From Shewanella sp. GD04112 (GTDB taxonomy: Bacteria > Pseudomonadota > Gammaproteobacteria > Enterobacterales > Shewanellaceae), in contig NZ_JAOEAL010000001.1 in the NCBI RefSeq assembly GCF_029835735.1, forward strand, positions 2,294,001-2,358,000: 64,000 nt of DNA, given 5' to 3'. Shown here one piece after another: positions 15,031 through 24,264 of the stretch; position 1 is the stretch's first letter, and the number at the start of each line of letters is the position of its first letter. Both the position numbers and the translations under genes were made by a program. The notes below the pieces were generated by a model, which saw only the letters and a program-made list of their open reading frames with translations, was not told the DNA's origin and searched no databases.

Positions 15031-17844
15031 TTGAAGTTAGTGCTCCAGCTTATCGTGATCCTGTGTTGCATACTCACCAGTAACGCAGTTAACGCCAGTC
15101 AAGGACAGACTGAGTCACTGATTGTGGTGATGGGGGAAGACAGCTTTCCCTATCAGTTTGTCGACAACGACGGTGAAGCCACGGGTTTATTAGTGGATCT
15201 GTGGAAGGAATGGGGCAAGCGTACCAATACACCATTAGTATTTGTGGCGCGTCACTGGAATGAGTCATTGCAGCAGTTGCAGCAGGGTAAAGCCCAAGTG
15301 CATATCGGCATGGGACAGACGCCCGAGCGTGAACAGTTGTTTGATTTTGCGGAGCCTATTGCCGATGTCAGTACCTATCTTTACCTGCATAAATCCTTGC
15401 AGGGTAAAAAGTCCATTAAGGAACTTATTCCTTACCAAATCGGAATTGTGAGTGGCTCATCCCATGAGGCTGAGCTTCGCCGTATCGAGCCGAATTTAGT
15501 CTTCAAATATTATGAGAGCCGTGAAAAATTACTGGCGGGTGTTGCAGCGGGCGAAACGGTCGTCTTTGCAGGACTCGATGGCTATCTGCGCGATCCTGCA
15601 TCAAGCCAAGCAATTGCGGGCAGTTTTCCCATCAGTGCGCGTATTCCAATCAAGGCCATGCAGTTTGTCCCCGCGGTGATGAAAGGCAATCAAGCTTTAG
15701 TCGAGAAGATTAATCAGGGGTTTCATTCACTCGATGCACGTTTTGTGCAACAAACCGAGCGTCGCTGGTTAGGCTATCACGGGCAAAAAGCGGGTCTTGT
15801 GGTGGCGATGCAGCTAGGCGTTGAGCCCTTTGTCGATTTAGGCGTCGATGGCTTGCCCCATGGATTTTATGTGGATCTCTGGCAACTATGGTCGGCGAAG
15901 ACCGGCATTAATGTGGATTTTATCTCGGGCGACATGAATGCCAGTGTCAATGATGTGCGCCAAGGTTTAGCCGATGCGCATATTGGTTACCCTGAAAGTG
16001 ACGAATTGAAAACTGGCTTAACCCGCGCATGGCAACTCTATACGGTGAAGAGTCGGTTGTTTTTATATCAGCAACAACTGACCGATTTACAGAGTTTAAA
16101 AGGCAAACGTATCGGTGTTGTGCCGACAGCGCCTTATCTCGTTGCGCTGCGTAAAGCGCTGCCCGATGTCACGCTGCGTTATTACGAAAATATGGACAGC
16201 ATGGTCGCGGGTGCGCGCTCGGGCGAGATCGCAGGCTTTGTTGCCGCGGGTGCATGGACTTCCCACTATTTATTGCAAAATAAGGCTTGGTCCGAATTTC
16301 ATCAATATCCTGAGCTTGAGTTTCCGACCGATGTGTATGTACTGACCCGCAGTGACGATCCCGGCTTAACCCAGCGCATTGCTAATGGTTTTCGCAGTAT
16401 TAGCATGCAGGAATTTGCCGAGGTAGAGCAGAAATGGATGCTTAACCCTAAGGATCGCATTTTTAACCAAAAGGGATTACACGGCATTCAGCTCTCAAGC
16501 AGTGAGCAAGATTACCTCTCGCAACTCGGTGAGCTTAAACTCGGTTACTTGAAACAGTGGCCGCCAATGGAGTTTAGCGATGAGCAAGGCCAGTTTGCGG
16601 GGATTAATAGCGATGTCAGCCAGCTGTTAGCCGAGCAACTGCGGATTAATATTCAGCCCGTCGCCTTTGACGATTGGCACTCGCTGATTGGCGCCTTGCG
16701 TTCAGGCGAGATTGCACTGGCGGGCAGTATTGCTCAAACCGCCGAGCGCCAGCAATTTTTAACTTTTAGCGATCCCTACTGGCCATCACCATGGGGTTTA
16801 GTATCACAGCTTGAGCAAGTCTCGGTATTTAATCTGGCGCAATTGGCGGGACAAAGGGTGGCAGTGGTGGAGGGCTATCATCTGGTGGCGCAACTGATGG
16901 CATTGCAGCCCTCGCTCAAACTGGTGCTGGTGCCTGATACCCAGTCGGGACTCTCGGCGGTCAACGATGGCCATGCGGATGTGTTTATCGATAAAGTCGT
17001 GACGCTGGCCTCTGAGTTAAAAACAGGCCAATATCCGTTGCTGAAAATGTCACTCCTCAGTGACTTAGCCGATCAGCACAGCCACTTTGGACTTAACCCG
17101 CAGTATGCGCCGCTGGTTCCCTTAATCAATCGCGTGTTGGCGCAAATCGATCAACATACGCAGCAACAAATCTATTCCCATTGGGTGAGTTTTTCTTTGA
17201 CGACGGATAACAGTCAATATCTGCAATGGATCCGTTATTTATTGCTCGGGGCGTTAGTGTTATCTGGCGTGATGGTGGCGATTTTAGTCGTTAATCGTCG
17301 TTTGAATCTTGAGATCACCCGCCGAATTGCCGCTGAAAAGCGTTTGCAGCATGTTGCTAGTCACGATGCCTTAACCCAATTGCCTAATAGGGCACTGTTG
17401 GATGATAGATTGTCTCAGGCCTTACTTGCCCATCGGCGAGATCATAGCCATTTCGCCTTGTTGTTTATCGATTTGGATGGCTTTAAACAAATTAACGATC
17501 AATATGGTCATCCTGTGGGGGATGCACTGCTATTAAAAGTGGCGGGATTATTGACCAAAGCCATTCGCAATTCTGATACAGTGGCAAGATTCGGCGGCGA
17601 TGAGTTTGTGATCCTGCTAAATCGTGTGCAAGATCTCGATGCCGCGACCCAAGTTGCTGATAATATTCTGCACTCGTTATCGTCACCTTTTAGCATAGAA
17701 GGGGTGACCGTTGAGGTGGCTATCAGTATTGGCGTGGTCATTTATCCCCGCGATGGCGATACGGCCATCGAGTTAATGAAGAAAGCCGACCAACTGATGT
17801 ATCAAGCCAAAACGGCGGGTGGCCGTTGCTACCGCCTAGCTTGA
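15031..17844 (+). CDS. membrane diguanylate cyclase with three SBP_bac_3-type sensor domains
   Basis: A 937-residue sensor enzyme. A signal peptide (LVLQLIVILCCILTSNAVNA) is followed by three tandem solute-binding type-3 domains at about 30-250, 255-475 and 495-720, each with the GEDSFPYQF/EPFVDLG/WPPMEFS-type opening and the TPERE/QTAERQQFLTFSDPY-type signature. A single transmembrane helix lies at 736-754. The GGDEF domain occupies about 770-930 with an intact GGDEF at 855-859 and an RNSD inhibitory site at 846-849, so it should make cyclic di-GMP and be product-inhibited. The start is TTG, with AGGGA upstream. It probably senses amino acids or other small solutes in the periplasm; the ligand cannot be read from sequence. 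Confidence 0.92.
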   Translation: MKLVLQLIVILCCILTSNAVNASQGQTESLIVVMGEDSFPYQFVDNDGEATGLLVDLWKEWGKRTNTPLVFVARHWNESLQQLQQGKAQVHIGMGQTPEREQLFDFAEPIADVSTYLYLHKSLQGKKSIKELIPYQIGIVSGSSHEAELRRIEPNLVFKYYESREKLLAGVAAGETVVFAGLDGYLRDPASSQAIAGSFPISARIPIKAMQFVPAVMKGNQALVEKINQGFHSLDARFVQQTERRWLGYHGQKAGLVVAMQLGVEPFVDLGVDGLPHGFYVDLWQLWSAKTGINVDFISGDMNASVNDVRQGLADAHIGYPESDELKTGLTRAWQLYTVKSRLFLYQQQLTDLQSLKGKRIGVVPTAPYLVALRKALPDVTLRYYENMDSMVAGARSGEIAGFVAAGAWTSHYLLQNKAWSEFHQYPELEFPTDVYVLTRSDDPGLTQRIANGFRSISMQEFAEVEQKWMLNPKDRIFNQKGLHGIQLSSSEQDYLSQLGELKLGYLKQWPPMEFSDEQGQFAGINSDVSQLLAEQLRINIQPVAFDDWHSLIGALRSGEIALAGSIAQTAERQQFLTFSDPYWPSPWGLVSQLEQVSVFNLAQLAGQRVAVVEGYHLVAQLMALQPSLKLVLVPDTQSGLSAVNDGHADVFIDKVVTLASELKTGQYPLLKMSLLSDLADQHSHFGLNPQYAPLVPLINRVLAQIDQHTQQQIYSHWVSFSLTTDNSQYLQWIRYLLLGALVLSGVMVAILVVNRRLNLEITRRIAAEKRLQHVASHDALTQLPNRALLDDRLSQALLAHRRDHSHFALLFIDLDGFKQINDQYGHPVGDALLLKVAGLLTKAIRNSDTVARFGGDEFVILLNRVQDLDAATQVADNILHSLSSPFSIEGVTVEVAISIGVVIYPRDGDTAIELMKKADQLMYQAKTAGGRCYRLA

Positions 17845-17937
17845 TGGTTTTTTGAACGCTTATACGCAGATAGTGCGTTCGCCTCTAGTCAAGGGCGTAA
17901 AACTGTTTGATACTTCACCGCCTAAAAGTGAAGTACT

Positions 17938-17965
17938 TTGGTAATCGGCATTATTTGACTATAAT
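17938..17965 (+). promoter_or_regulatory. probable sigma-70 promoter of aspS
   Basis: TTGGTA (17938-17943) and a perfect TATAAT (17960-17965) are separated by 16 bp, 64 bp before the aspS start codon. Confidence 0.6.
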
Positions 17966-18028
17966 GCCGCTTTTATCTCGTTTTGATTATTTCCAAAGCA
18001 CCGGTTTCCGGATAAAGGATAGAGTTAG

Positions 18029-19804
18029 ATGCGCAGTCATTATTGTGGAGACGTCAATAAGTCTCACGTTGGACAAGAAGTTACCTTGGTAGGTTGGGTT
18101 AATCGTAGCCGTGATTTGGGTGGCGTGGTCTTTTTAGATTTAAGAGACAGAGAAGGTCTGGTCCAAGTGGTTTACGATCCAGATTTACCTGAGGTGTTCA
18201 ATGTGGCCAGTACGCTGCGCGCCGAGTTTTGTGTGCAGGTAAAAGGCGTGGTTCGTGCCCGTCCTGATAGCCAAGTCAACGCGCAAATGAAGACCGGCGA
18301 AATTGAAGTATTAGGTAAAGAACTGACGATCATCAACAGTTCTGAGCCGCTGCCGCTGAGCTTAGATAACTATCAAAACAACAGTGAAGAGCAGCGTCTA
18401 AAGTACCGTTATTTAGATTTACGTCGCCCAGAAATGGCGCAGCGCTTAATGTTCCGCGCGAAAGTGACCAGTGCTGTGCGTCGTTTCCTCGACTCAAACG
18501 GTTTCTTAGATATCGAAACGCCTATCCTGACTAAGGCAACGCCAGAAGGTGCACGTGACTATTTAGTGCCAAGCCGCACTTACAAAGGTCAATTCTTCGC
18601 GCTACCACAATCACCACAGCTGTTTAAACAGTTACTGATGATGTCAGGCTTTGATCGTTACTATCAAATCGTAAAATGCTTCCGTGACGAAGACTTACGT
18701 GCTGATCGTCAGCCAGAATTTACTCAAATCGATATCGAAACCTCATTTATGACGTCTGAGCAGGTGATGGCTAAGACCGAAGAGATGATGCGTGGTCTGT
18801 TCCTTGAGATGCTGAACGTCGATTTAGGCGAATTCCCACGTATGACCTATAACGAAGCCATGCGTCGTTTCGGTTCAGATAAGCCAGATTTACGTAACCC
18901 ATTAGAACTGGTTGACGTCGCTGACTTGCTCAAAGAAGTGGAGTTTGCGGTATTCTCAGGCCCAGCTAATGATGAAGAAGGCCGTGTTGCGGCCCTGCGT
19001 ATTCCTGGTGGCGCGAGCTTATCCCGTAAGCAAATCGATGATTACACTAAGTTTGTCGGTATTTACGGTGCTAAAGGTTTAGCGTGGATGAAGCTAAACG
19101 ACCTGACTCAAGGCTTAGAAGGCATTCAATCACCTGTGCTTAAGTTCTTGAACGAAGGCATTGTAAACGAAATCATCAGCCGCACTGGCGCACAAACTGG
19201 CGATATCATCCTGTTTGGTGCCGATAACGCGACTGTGGTTGCTGAATCTATGGGCGCACTGCGTCTTAAAGCCGGTGAAGACTTTAATCTGCTCGAAGGT
19301 CAATGGCGTCCACTGTGGGTGGTTGACTTCCCAATGTTTGAGAAGATCAACGGCAGCTTCCACGCGGTTCACCATCCGTTTACTGCGCCACGCGGCGTGA
19401 CACCACAAGAGCTGGAAGCCAATCCGGCTAACCGTGTGTCAGATGCTTACGACATGGTATTAAACGGCTGTGAATTAGGTGGTGGTTCAGTTCGTATCCA
19501 CAACCAAGAGATGCAATCTGCGGTATTCCGTATTCTTGGCATCACCGATGAAGAAGCGAAAGAGAAATTCGGCTTCTTACTCGAAGCGCTGCGCTACGGT
19601 ACGCCGCCACATGCGGGTCTGGCATTCGGTTTAGACCGTATTATCATGCTGATGACGGGCGCAAGCTCAATCCGTGATGTGATGGCTTTCCCGAAAACCA
19701 CCACAGCTGCGTGTCCGTTAACCAATGCCCCAGGTTTTGCTAACCCACAACAATTAGCTGAACTAGGTATTTCCGTGGTGAAAGCCGCGAAGACTGAAGA
19801 CTAA
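18029..19804 (+). CDS. aspS: aspartate--tRNA ligase
   Basis: Class II aminoacyl-tRNA synthetase that charges tRNA-Asp. The 591 residues match the bacterial type. An OB-fold anticodon-binding domain (about 1-105) is followed by the catalytic core with motif 2 FRDEDLRADRQPEFTQID and motif 3 GLAFGLDRI, and the bacterial GAD insertion lies between about 285 and 415. The ATG at 18029 gives MRSHYCGDVNKSHVGQ, the conserved N-terminus. The gene has its own promoter and a clear terminator and therefore seems monocistronic. Confidence 0.98.
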   Translation: MRSHYCGDVNKSHVGQEVTLVGWVNRSRDLGGVVFLDLRDREGLVQVVYDPDLPEVFNVASTLRAEFCVQVKGVVRARPDSQVNAQMKTGEIEVLGKELTIINSSEPLPLSLDNYQNNSEEQRLKYRYLDLRRPEMAQRLMFRAKVTSAVRRFLDSNGFLDIETPILTKATPEGARDYLVPSRTYKGQFFALPQSPQLFKQLLMMSGFDRYYQIVKCFRDEDLRADRQPEFTQIDIETSFMTSEQVMAKTEEMMRGLFLEMLNVDLGEFPRMTYNEAMRRFGSDKPDLRNPLELVDVADLLKEVEFAVFSGPANDEEGRVAALRIPGGASLSRKQIDDYTKFVGIYGAKGLAWMKLNDLTQGLEGIQSPVLKFLNEGIVNEIISRTGAQTGDIILFGADNATVVAESMGALRLKAGEDFNLLEGQWRPLWVVDFPMFEKINGSFHAVHHPFTAPRGVTPQELEANPANRVSDAYDMVLNGCELGGGSVRIHNQEMQSAVFRILGITDEEAKEKFGFLLEALRYGTPPHAGLAFGLDRIIMLMTGASSIRDVMAFPKTTTAACPLTNAPGFANPQQLAELGISVVKAAKTED

Positions 19805-19823
19805 TCTTTAGTATTTATCGAGT

Positions 19824-19852
19824 ACCGAGGCGCAAGCCTCGGTCTATTTTTA
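19824..19852 (+). terminator. intrinsic terminator of aspS
   Basis: An 8-bp stem, ACCGAGGC with GCCTCGGT around GCAA, is followed by CTATTTTTA. Confidence 0.85.
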
Positions 19853-20020
19853 CCCCGTCATTTCATTTCTTATCAATATCTGCGTTATCGACGTCACTGA
19901 ATTTGCCGTCAATCTTTGTGTAAAGGAACATTGGTTATAGGAACCTTGCAAGAGGCGCCGTCAAGGTTACCTTAGGCTATTGATAAGATGTGCAATGGCT
20001 ATGTGTAGAGGAGAACTCCC

Positions 20021-20767
20021 ATGGCAGGTCATAGTAAGTGGGCCAACATTAAACACCGCAAAGCAGCGCAAGATGCCAAACGCGGTAAACTCTTTACCAA
20101 ATTTATCCGCGAGTTAACGGTTTCTGCCCGTGAAGGTGGTTCGGATCCCGATTCAAATCCGCGTCTGCGTATTGCAATCGATAAAGCGCTTGGCGGCAAC
20201 ATGACCCGCGACACCATTGAGCGCGCAATTAAACGTGGCGCCGGTGAGCTTGAAGGTCAGCAACTCGAAACCATTATTTACGAAGGCTATGGCCCTGGCG
20301 GCACCGCTGTGATGGTCGAGACCATGACAGATAACCGTAACCGTACCGTGAGCGGCGTGCGTAATGCCTTTAGTAAATCGGGTGGGAATTTAGGGACCGA
20401 TGGTTCGGTTGCTTATTTGTTCACTAAGCGCGGCGTGTTGTCCTATGCGCCGGGCACAGATGAAGACGCCCTGATGGACGCGGCGCTAGAAGCAGGCGCC
20501 GAAGATGTGGTGAGTTACGATGATGGTGCAATTGACGTATTTACCGAACCGACCGAGTTTTATGGGGTGAAAGATGCCCTCGATGCGGCGGGATTTGTCA
20601 GTGATAACGCCGAAATCGCGATGATAGCCTCGACCAAAGCGGAGTTAGATGCCGAGACGGCGGAGAAGTTTATGCGTCTTATCGATACCCTCGAAGAGCA
20701 CGATGATGTGCAAGAGGTGTATCATAATGCCGAAATCTCCGATGAGATTATGGAAAGTTTAGGGTAA
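20021..20767 (+). CDS. yebC: YebC/PmpR-family protein
   Basis: A 248-residue member of the YebC/TACO1 family. Members have been described as DNA-binding regulators and, more recently, as factors that help ribosomes translate difficult stretches such as polyproline; which applies here is not visible. The N-terminal MAGHSKWANIKHRKAAQDAKRGKLF is the family signature, and the DGSVAYLF and YGPGGTA segments are conserved. GAGGAG precedes the ATG. The position before ruvC is the common gamma-proteobacterial arrangement, but a 273-bp gap separates the genes. Confidence 0.96.
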   Translation: MAGHSKWANIKHRKAAQDAKRGKLFTKFIRELTVSAREGGSDPDSNPRLRIAIDKALGGNMTRDTIERAIKRGAGELEGQQLETIIYEGYGPGGTAVMVETMTDNRNRTVSGVRNAFSKSGGNLGTDGSVAYLFTKRGVLSYAPGTDEDALMDAALEAGAEDVVSYDDGAIDVFTEPTEFYGVKDALDAAGFVSDNAEIAMIASTKAELDAETAEKFMRLIDTLEEHDDVQEVYHNAEISDEIMESLG

Positions 20768-20829
20768 GCCTAAGCTGTCATTTGATTTTTATCTTAGTAG
20801 GTGGCCGGAGCTGAGCTCGCCAGAGCTTG

Positions 20830-20877
20830 GTTCTTGCATAGATCAGTTCTTACATAGAGCGGTTCTTACATAGAGCA
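20830..20877 (+). repeat. three tandem 16-bp repeats between yebC and ruvC
   Basis: Units GTTCTTGCATAGATCA, GTTCTTACATAGAGCG and GTTCTTACATAGAGCA follow directly one after another. There are no spacers, so this is not a CRISPR. The block is flanked by GCTT on the left and AAGC on the right. Confidence 0.8.
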
Positions 20878-21040
20878 AGCGCTTAACACTGAGCTTTGAA
20901 CCAGCGTTTAGACACCACATATTGCTTATTGGGTCACCTTAGATTTACCTTTGATTTATTGATGTTTTTTGCGCTGTTGCTCGGTTTACAATTGCCGTTA
21001 TCTAGGTTGAATTAATTCGAGTACAGACATTAGGGATAGC

Positions 21041-21562
21041 ATGGCGATTATTTTAGGGGTTGACCCAGGTTCTCGGATCACAGGTTACGGCGTTATCCAA
21101 TGCCAAGGGCGTCAGCAACTTTATTTGGGCAGTGGCTGCATTCGCACCTCGGGCGAGGATTTACCATTAAGACTCAAGCAAATCTTTGATGGGATCAGTG
21201 AAATTATTCGCCAATACCAACCCGATGAATTTGCGATTGAGCGAGTGTTTCTCGCCAAGAATGCCGACTCGGCCTTGAAATTGGGTCAAGCCCGTGGTGC
21301 GGCCATCGTGGCTGCGACAGTGGCCAACTTACCCGTTGCCGAATACAGTGCCACCCAAATTAAGAATGCGGTGGTCGGAACGGGGCGAGCCAAGAAAGAA
21401 CAGGTTCAACATATGATCCAGCAATTGCTTAAGTTGCCTGCGGCGCCACAGGCCGACGCTGCTGATGCGCTCGGCGTTGCGGTATGTCATTATCACACCA
21501 ATCAAAGTTTGGTCGCCTTAAGCGGCCGAGCGACAACAAGAACATATGGACGGTACAGATGA
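21041..21562 (+). CDS. ruvC: Holliday junction resolvase RuvC
   Basis: RuvC cuts Holliday junctions bound by RuvAB. The 173 residues match E. coli. The metal-binding acidic residues are visible: Asp in ILGVDPGSRITGYGV, Glu in EFAIERVFLAKN, and the two Asp residues in ADAADALGVAVCH. The 3' end overlaps the ruvA ATG, which couples resolvase and motor-subunit synthesis. I see no LexA-type CTGT-N8-ACAG site in the 270 bp upstream. Confidence 0.97.
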   Translation: MAIILGVDPGSRITGYGVIQCQGRQQLYLGSGCIRTSGEDLPLRLKQIFDGISEIIRQYQPDEFAIERVFLAKNADSALKLGQARGAAIVAATVANLPVAEYSATQIKNAVVGTGRAKKEQVQHMIQQLLKLPAAPQADAADALGVAVCHYHTNQSLVALSGRATTRTYGRYR

Positions 21563-22176
21563 TAGGTCGTTTACGTGGCGTGTTAATTGAAAAGCAAGCG
21601 CCAGAGGTGTTGATTGATGTCAATGGTGTAGGGTACGAGTTACAGATGCCCCTCACCAGCTTCTATGAACTCCCCGAGGTCAATCAACCGACCACAGTGT
21701 ATACCCATTTTGTGGTGCGTGAAGATGCCCAGCTGCTTTACGGCTTTATCACTAAACAAGAGCGCTCACTGTTTCGTTTGCTTATCAAGGCCAACGGCGT
21801 GGGTCCTAAACTGGCGTTAACCATTCTTTCTGGCATGACCGCCAGCGAGTTTGTGGGCTGTGTCGAGCGCGATGATATAGTGACGCTGGTGAAATTACCC
21901 GGTGTTGGTAAAAAGACTGCCGAACGTTTATTGGTTGAGATGCGCGATAAATTGAAGAGCTTAATGGAGGCATCCGTAGGCTCTGAGCGTGAGTTCGTGC
22001 TGCAATCTAACTATTCACCGGCTCCGACGGTCAACAGTGCCGAAGAGGATGCGATTTCAGCCTTGATCTCCCTCGGCTATAAACCACCACAGGCGAGTAA
22101 AGCCGTTTCTGCCACCTATAAAGAAGGCATGGACAGTGAGACCTTGATTAAAGCCGCGTTAAAATCGATGCTCTAA
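21559..22176 (+). CDS. ruvA: Holliday junction branch migration protein RuvA
   Basis: RuvA tetramers hold the four-way junction and recruit RuvB. The protein has 205 residues and starts MIGRLRGVLIEKQAPEVLIDVNG; the start at 21559 overlaps the ruvC stop, and a longer reading from 21484 would lie inside ruvC and is not supported by the family. Two helix-hairpin-helix motifs, NGVGPKLALTILSG and PGVGKKTAERLLVE, bind DNA. The C-terminal domain III (about 155-205), which contacts RuvB, is present. Confidence 0.97.
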   Translation: MIGRLRGVLIEKQAPEVLIDVNGVGYELQMPLTSFYELPEVNQPTTVYTHFVVREDAQLLYGFITKQERSLFRLLIKANGVGPKLALTILSGMTASEFVGCVERDDIVTLVKLPGVGKKTAERLLVEMRDKLKSLMEASVGSEREFVLQSNYSPAPTVNSAEEDAISALISLGYKPPQASKAVSATYKEGMDSETLIKAALKSML

Positions 22177-22296
22177 TGGCATGGTTTTCATTGAGGCTAG
22201 TGTTATATTGCGGTACGCGATTTTTGCAGCCAGTTAGGTTGCAACTGCACCAAAATAGCAAGTGCCGTATGTCGATGCGGTAACAGGAATAGGTAA

Positions 22297-23301
22297 ATGA
22301 TTGAAGCAGATAGACTGATCCAGCCGCAGCTGCAAGGTCAAGACGATGTTATCGACAGGGCCATGCGCCCTAAATTGCTCGATGAATATACTGGGCAGGA
22401 TGATACGCGTGCCCAATTAAAAGTGTTTATTCAAGCGGCAAAGAATCGCGAAGAAGCCTTAGACCATATGTTGATCTACGGCCCGCCGGGGTTAGGTAAA
22501 ACCACCTTAGCCATGATTGTGGCTAATGAAATGGGGGTGAACATCAAATCGACGTCGGGGCCTGTGCTCGAGAAAGCCGGGGACTTGGCGGCGCTGCTCA
22601 CCAATCTTGAGGCGGGGGATGTGCTTTTTATCGATGAAATTCACCGCTTAAGTCCTGTCGTCGAAGAAATTCTGTATCCTGCGATGGAAGACTATCAGCT
22701 GGATATTATGATTGGTGAGGGGCCTGCTGCACGTTCAATTAAGTTGGACTTACCGCCTTTTACCTTAGTGGGTGCGACCACGCGGGCAGGGGCGTTAACC
22801 TCTCCGTTAAGGGCGCGTTTTGGCATTCCACTGCGGCTCGAGTTTTATAATGTTAAAGATTTAAGCACCATTGTGACCCGTTCGGCGCAGGTGATGGGAT
22901 TGGCCATTGATAGTGAAGGGGCCACCGAAATTGCCAAGCGCTCACGGGGAACCCCGAGGATCGCCAACCGTTTACTGCGCCGAGTGCGTGACTATGCGGA
23001 AGTGAAACACGACGGTGCTGTAACGCAAAAAGTCGCAGAGCAGGCGCTTGATTTGCTCGATGTCGATGGCGAAGGTTTCGATTATATGGATCGAAAACTG
23101 CTGCTTGCTATTATCGATAAGTTTATGGGAGGCCCTGTAGGGCTTGATAACCTTGCCGCGGCTATTGGTGAGGAGCGTGAAACCATTGAAGATGTATTGG
23201 AGCCTTTCCTTATCCAACAAGGATTTATCCAACGTACTCCACGCGGGCGTATTGCCACAACCAGAGCCTATCTTCATTTTGGCATGATAAAACCAGAGTA
23301 A
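22297..23301 (+). CDS. ruvB: Holliday junction branch migration helicase RuvB
   Basis: The hexameric AAA+ motor that drives branch migration. The 334 residues contain Walker A GPPGLGKTT, Walker B FIDEIHRL, the sensor segment GATTRAGALTSPLRARFG and the winged-helix C-terminus (PFLIQQGFIQRTPRGR). It lies 120 bp after ruvA on the same strand and is followed by a strong terminator, so it ends the ruvCAB unit. Confidence 0.98.
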   Translation: MIEADRLIQPQLQGQDDVIDRAMRPKLLDEYTGQDDTRAQLKVFIQAAKNREEALDHMLIYGPPGLGKTTLAMIVANEMGVNIKSTSGPVLEKAGDLAALLTNLEAGDVLFIDEIHRLSPVVEEILYPAMEDYQLDIMIGEGPAARSIKLDLPPFTLVGATTRAGALTSPLRARFGIPLRLEFYNVKDLSTIVTRSAQVMGLAIDSEGATEIAKRSRGTPRIANRLLRRVRDYAEVKHDGAVTQKVAEQALDLLDVDGEGFDYMDRKLLLAIIDKFMGGPVGLDNLAAAIGEERETIEDVLEPFLIQQGFIQRTPRGRIATTRAYLHFGMIKPE

Positions 23302-23327
23302 CATCCAAGAAGGATGACCTTGTTAAC

Positions 23328-23352
23328 AAAAAGCGGCCTCGGCCGCTTTTTT
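23328..23352 (+). terminator. intrinsic terminator after ruvB
   Basis: GCGGC and GCCGC pair around CTCG, extended by A and T runs, and TTTTTTG follows. Confidence 0.9.
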
Positions 23353-23948
23353 GTTTTTATCGATTTGTTATTGCTACTTTTTGTCACCAGATTACTTGCC
23401 GCTAGGAGTATCCACATCTGTATCGTTAAATGAATATTATTTAATGAATAACGACTTAATTAAATGGGCTGTGGAGCAGGTTCGTCACTTGAATACTGTT
23501 TTTATTTAAATTTATTCGGCTAAATAATGTTCTTACTTTGGTTTGTAAATAATATTTAATCTAGTTAATTAACAACAATAAAACAAATGTATTTGTATGT
23601 TGAATTTAAACCGCTCGAAATGGCATTTGTGTTGTTTACAAAACAAGCATTCTCATAATGCTTTTACATTGTAATGGTTCTTCTTATGTTCACTTTTTTA
23701 GCACTTATCCCACTCTAAAACACCTAGAGCTTAAGTTTGATATTAATCGACAATGAATTGTTGCATTTGTGTTTATTGCACACTTGCGGTGCATAAAAAT
23801 CACAAGTTATTCATTTTGTATCAATGTGCAATGAGAAACCCATGATATCTACACGATTCTTTCTGTTGCAATGATTACCAATATGCATATTTTTTCATAA
23901 TTAATCGACATATTATTCTGTGCATCAGATAGTCTTCCTTTAGAAAAG

Positions 23949-23964
23949 TGTGATAAGTGTCACA
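23949..23964 (+). promoter_or_regulatory. CRP (cAMP receptor protein) binding site
   Basis: TGTGATAAGTGTCACA has both perfect half-sites, TGTGA and TCACA, spaced by six bases, with AAAAG and TTTT flanks as in the consensus. It lies about 300 bp before the TonB receptor start. Confidence 0.8.
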
Positions 23965-24012
23965 TTTTCGAGGTAATCATATGTTTTCTTAATGTTATTT
24001 TATTAACAGTTT

Positions 24013-24040
24013 TTGTCACTAAAAATTATCGTTATATATG
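24013..24040 (+). promoter_or_regulatory. candidate promoter downstream of the CRP site
   Basis: TTGTCA (five of six matches to the -35 consensus) and TATATG are separated by 16 bp. Transcription would begin near 24047, which puts the CRP site centre at about -91, a typical class I distance. Other AT-rich hexamers could serve instead. Confidence 0.35.
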
Positions 24041-24264
24041 GTGTTTAATGCTAACAATAGGATTGAAATAGCATTCAAGATTTAAATCAAACAATCGATT
24101 TACAATATTGATAAAAATACAGAACAAAATGATGTTCAAGGTTAAAAAAATGAGCATTGACTGAATGAAAGTGAATCCTCAGTATCAAGCGCAACAGTCG
24201 TACAGCATTAGTTGTACAAGCTGTAAGCATAAAAATAATAGTAAGATCTAGGGAGCATTCATTC

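Larger units (their letters stand above)
23353..24264. other. 0.9-kb AT-rich non-coding control region
   Basis: No credible coding frame exists in these 912 bp. The base composition is clearly more AT-rich than the genes on either side. It holds a near-ideal CRP site (23949-23964), a possible promoter (24013-24040) and an ArcA-like GTTAATTAAC (23564-23573). The long leader before the TonB receptor could also hide a small RNA or riboregulator, but I could not identify one. Confidence 0.75.

Noticed and set aside
20830..20877. possible CRISPR array
   Set aside because: Only three 16-bp units in direct contact, without spacers or cas genes.
20768..21040. LexA (SOS) box before ruvC
   Set aside because: No CTGT-N8-ACAG could be found by reading the gap on both strands.
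23564..23573. ArcA-like GTTAATTAAC upstream of the TonB receptor
   Set aside because: The match is short and the region is so AT-rich that such a word is expected by chance.
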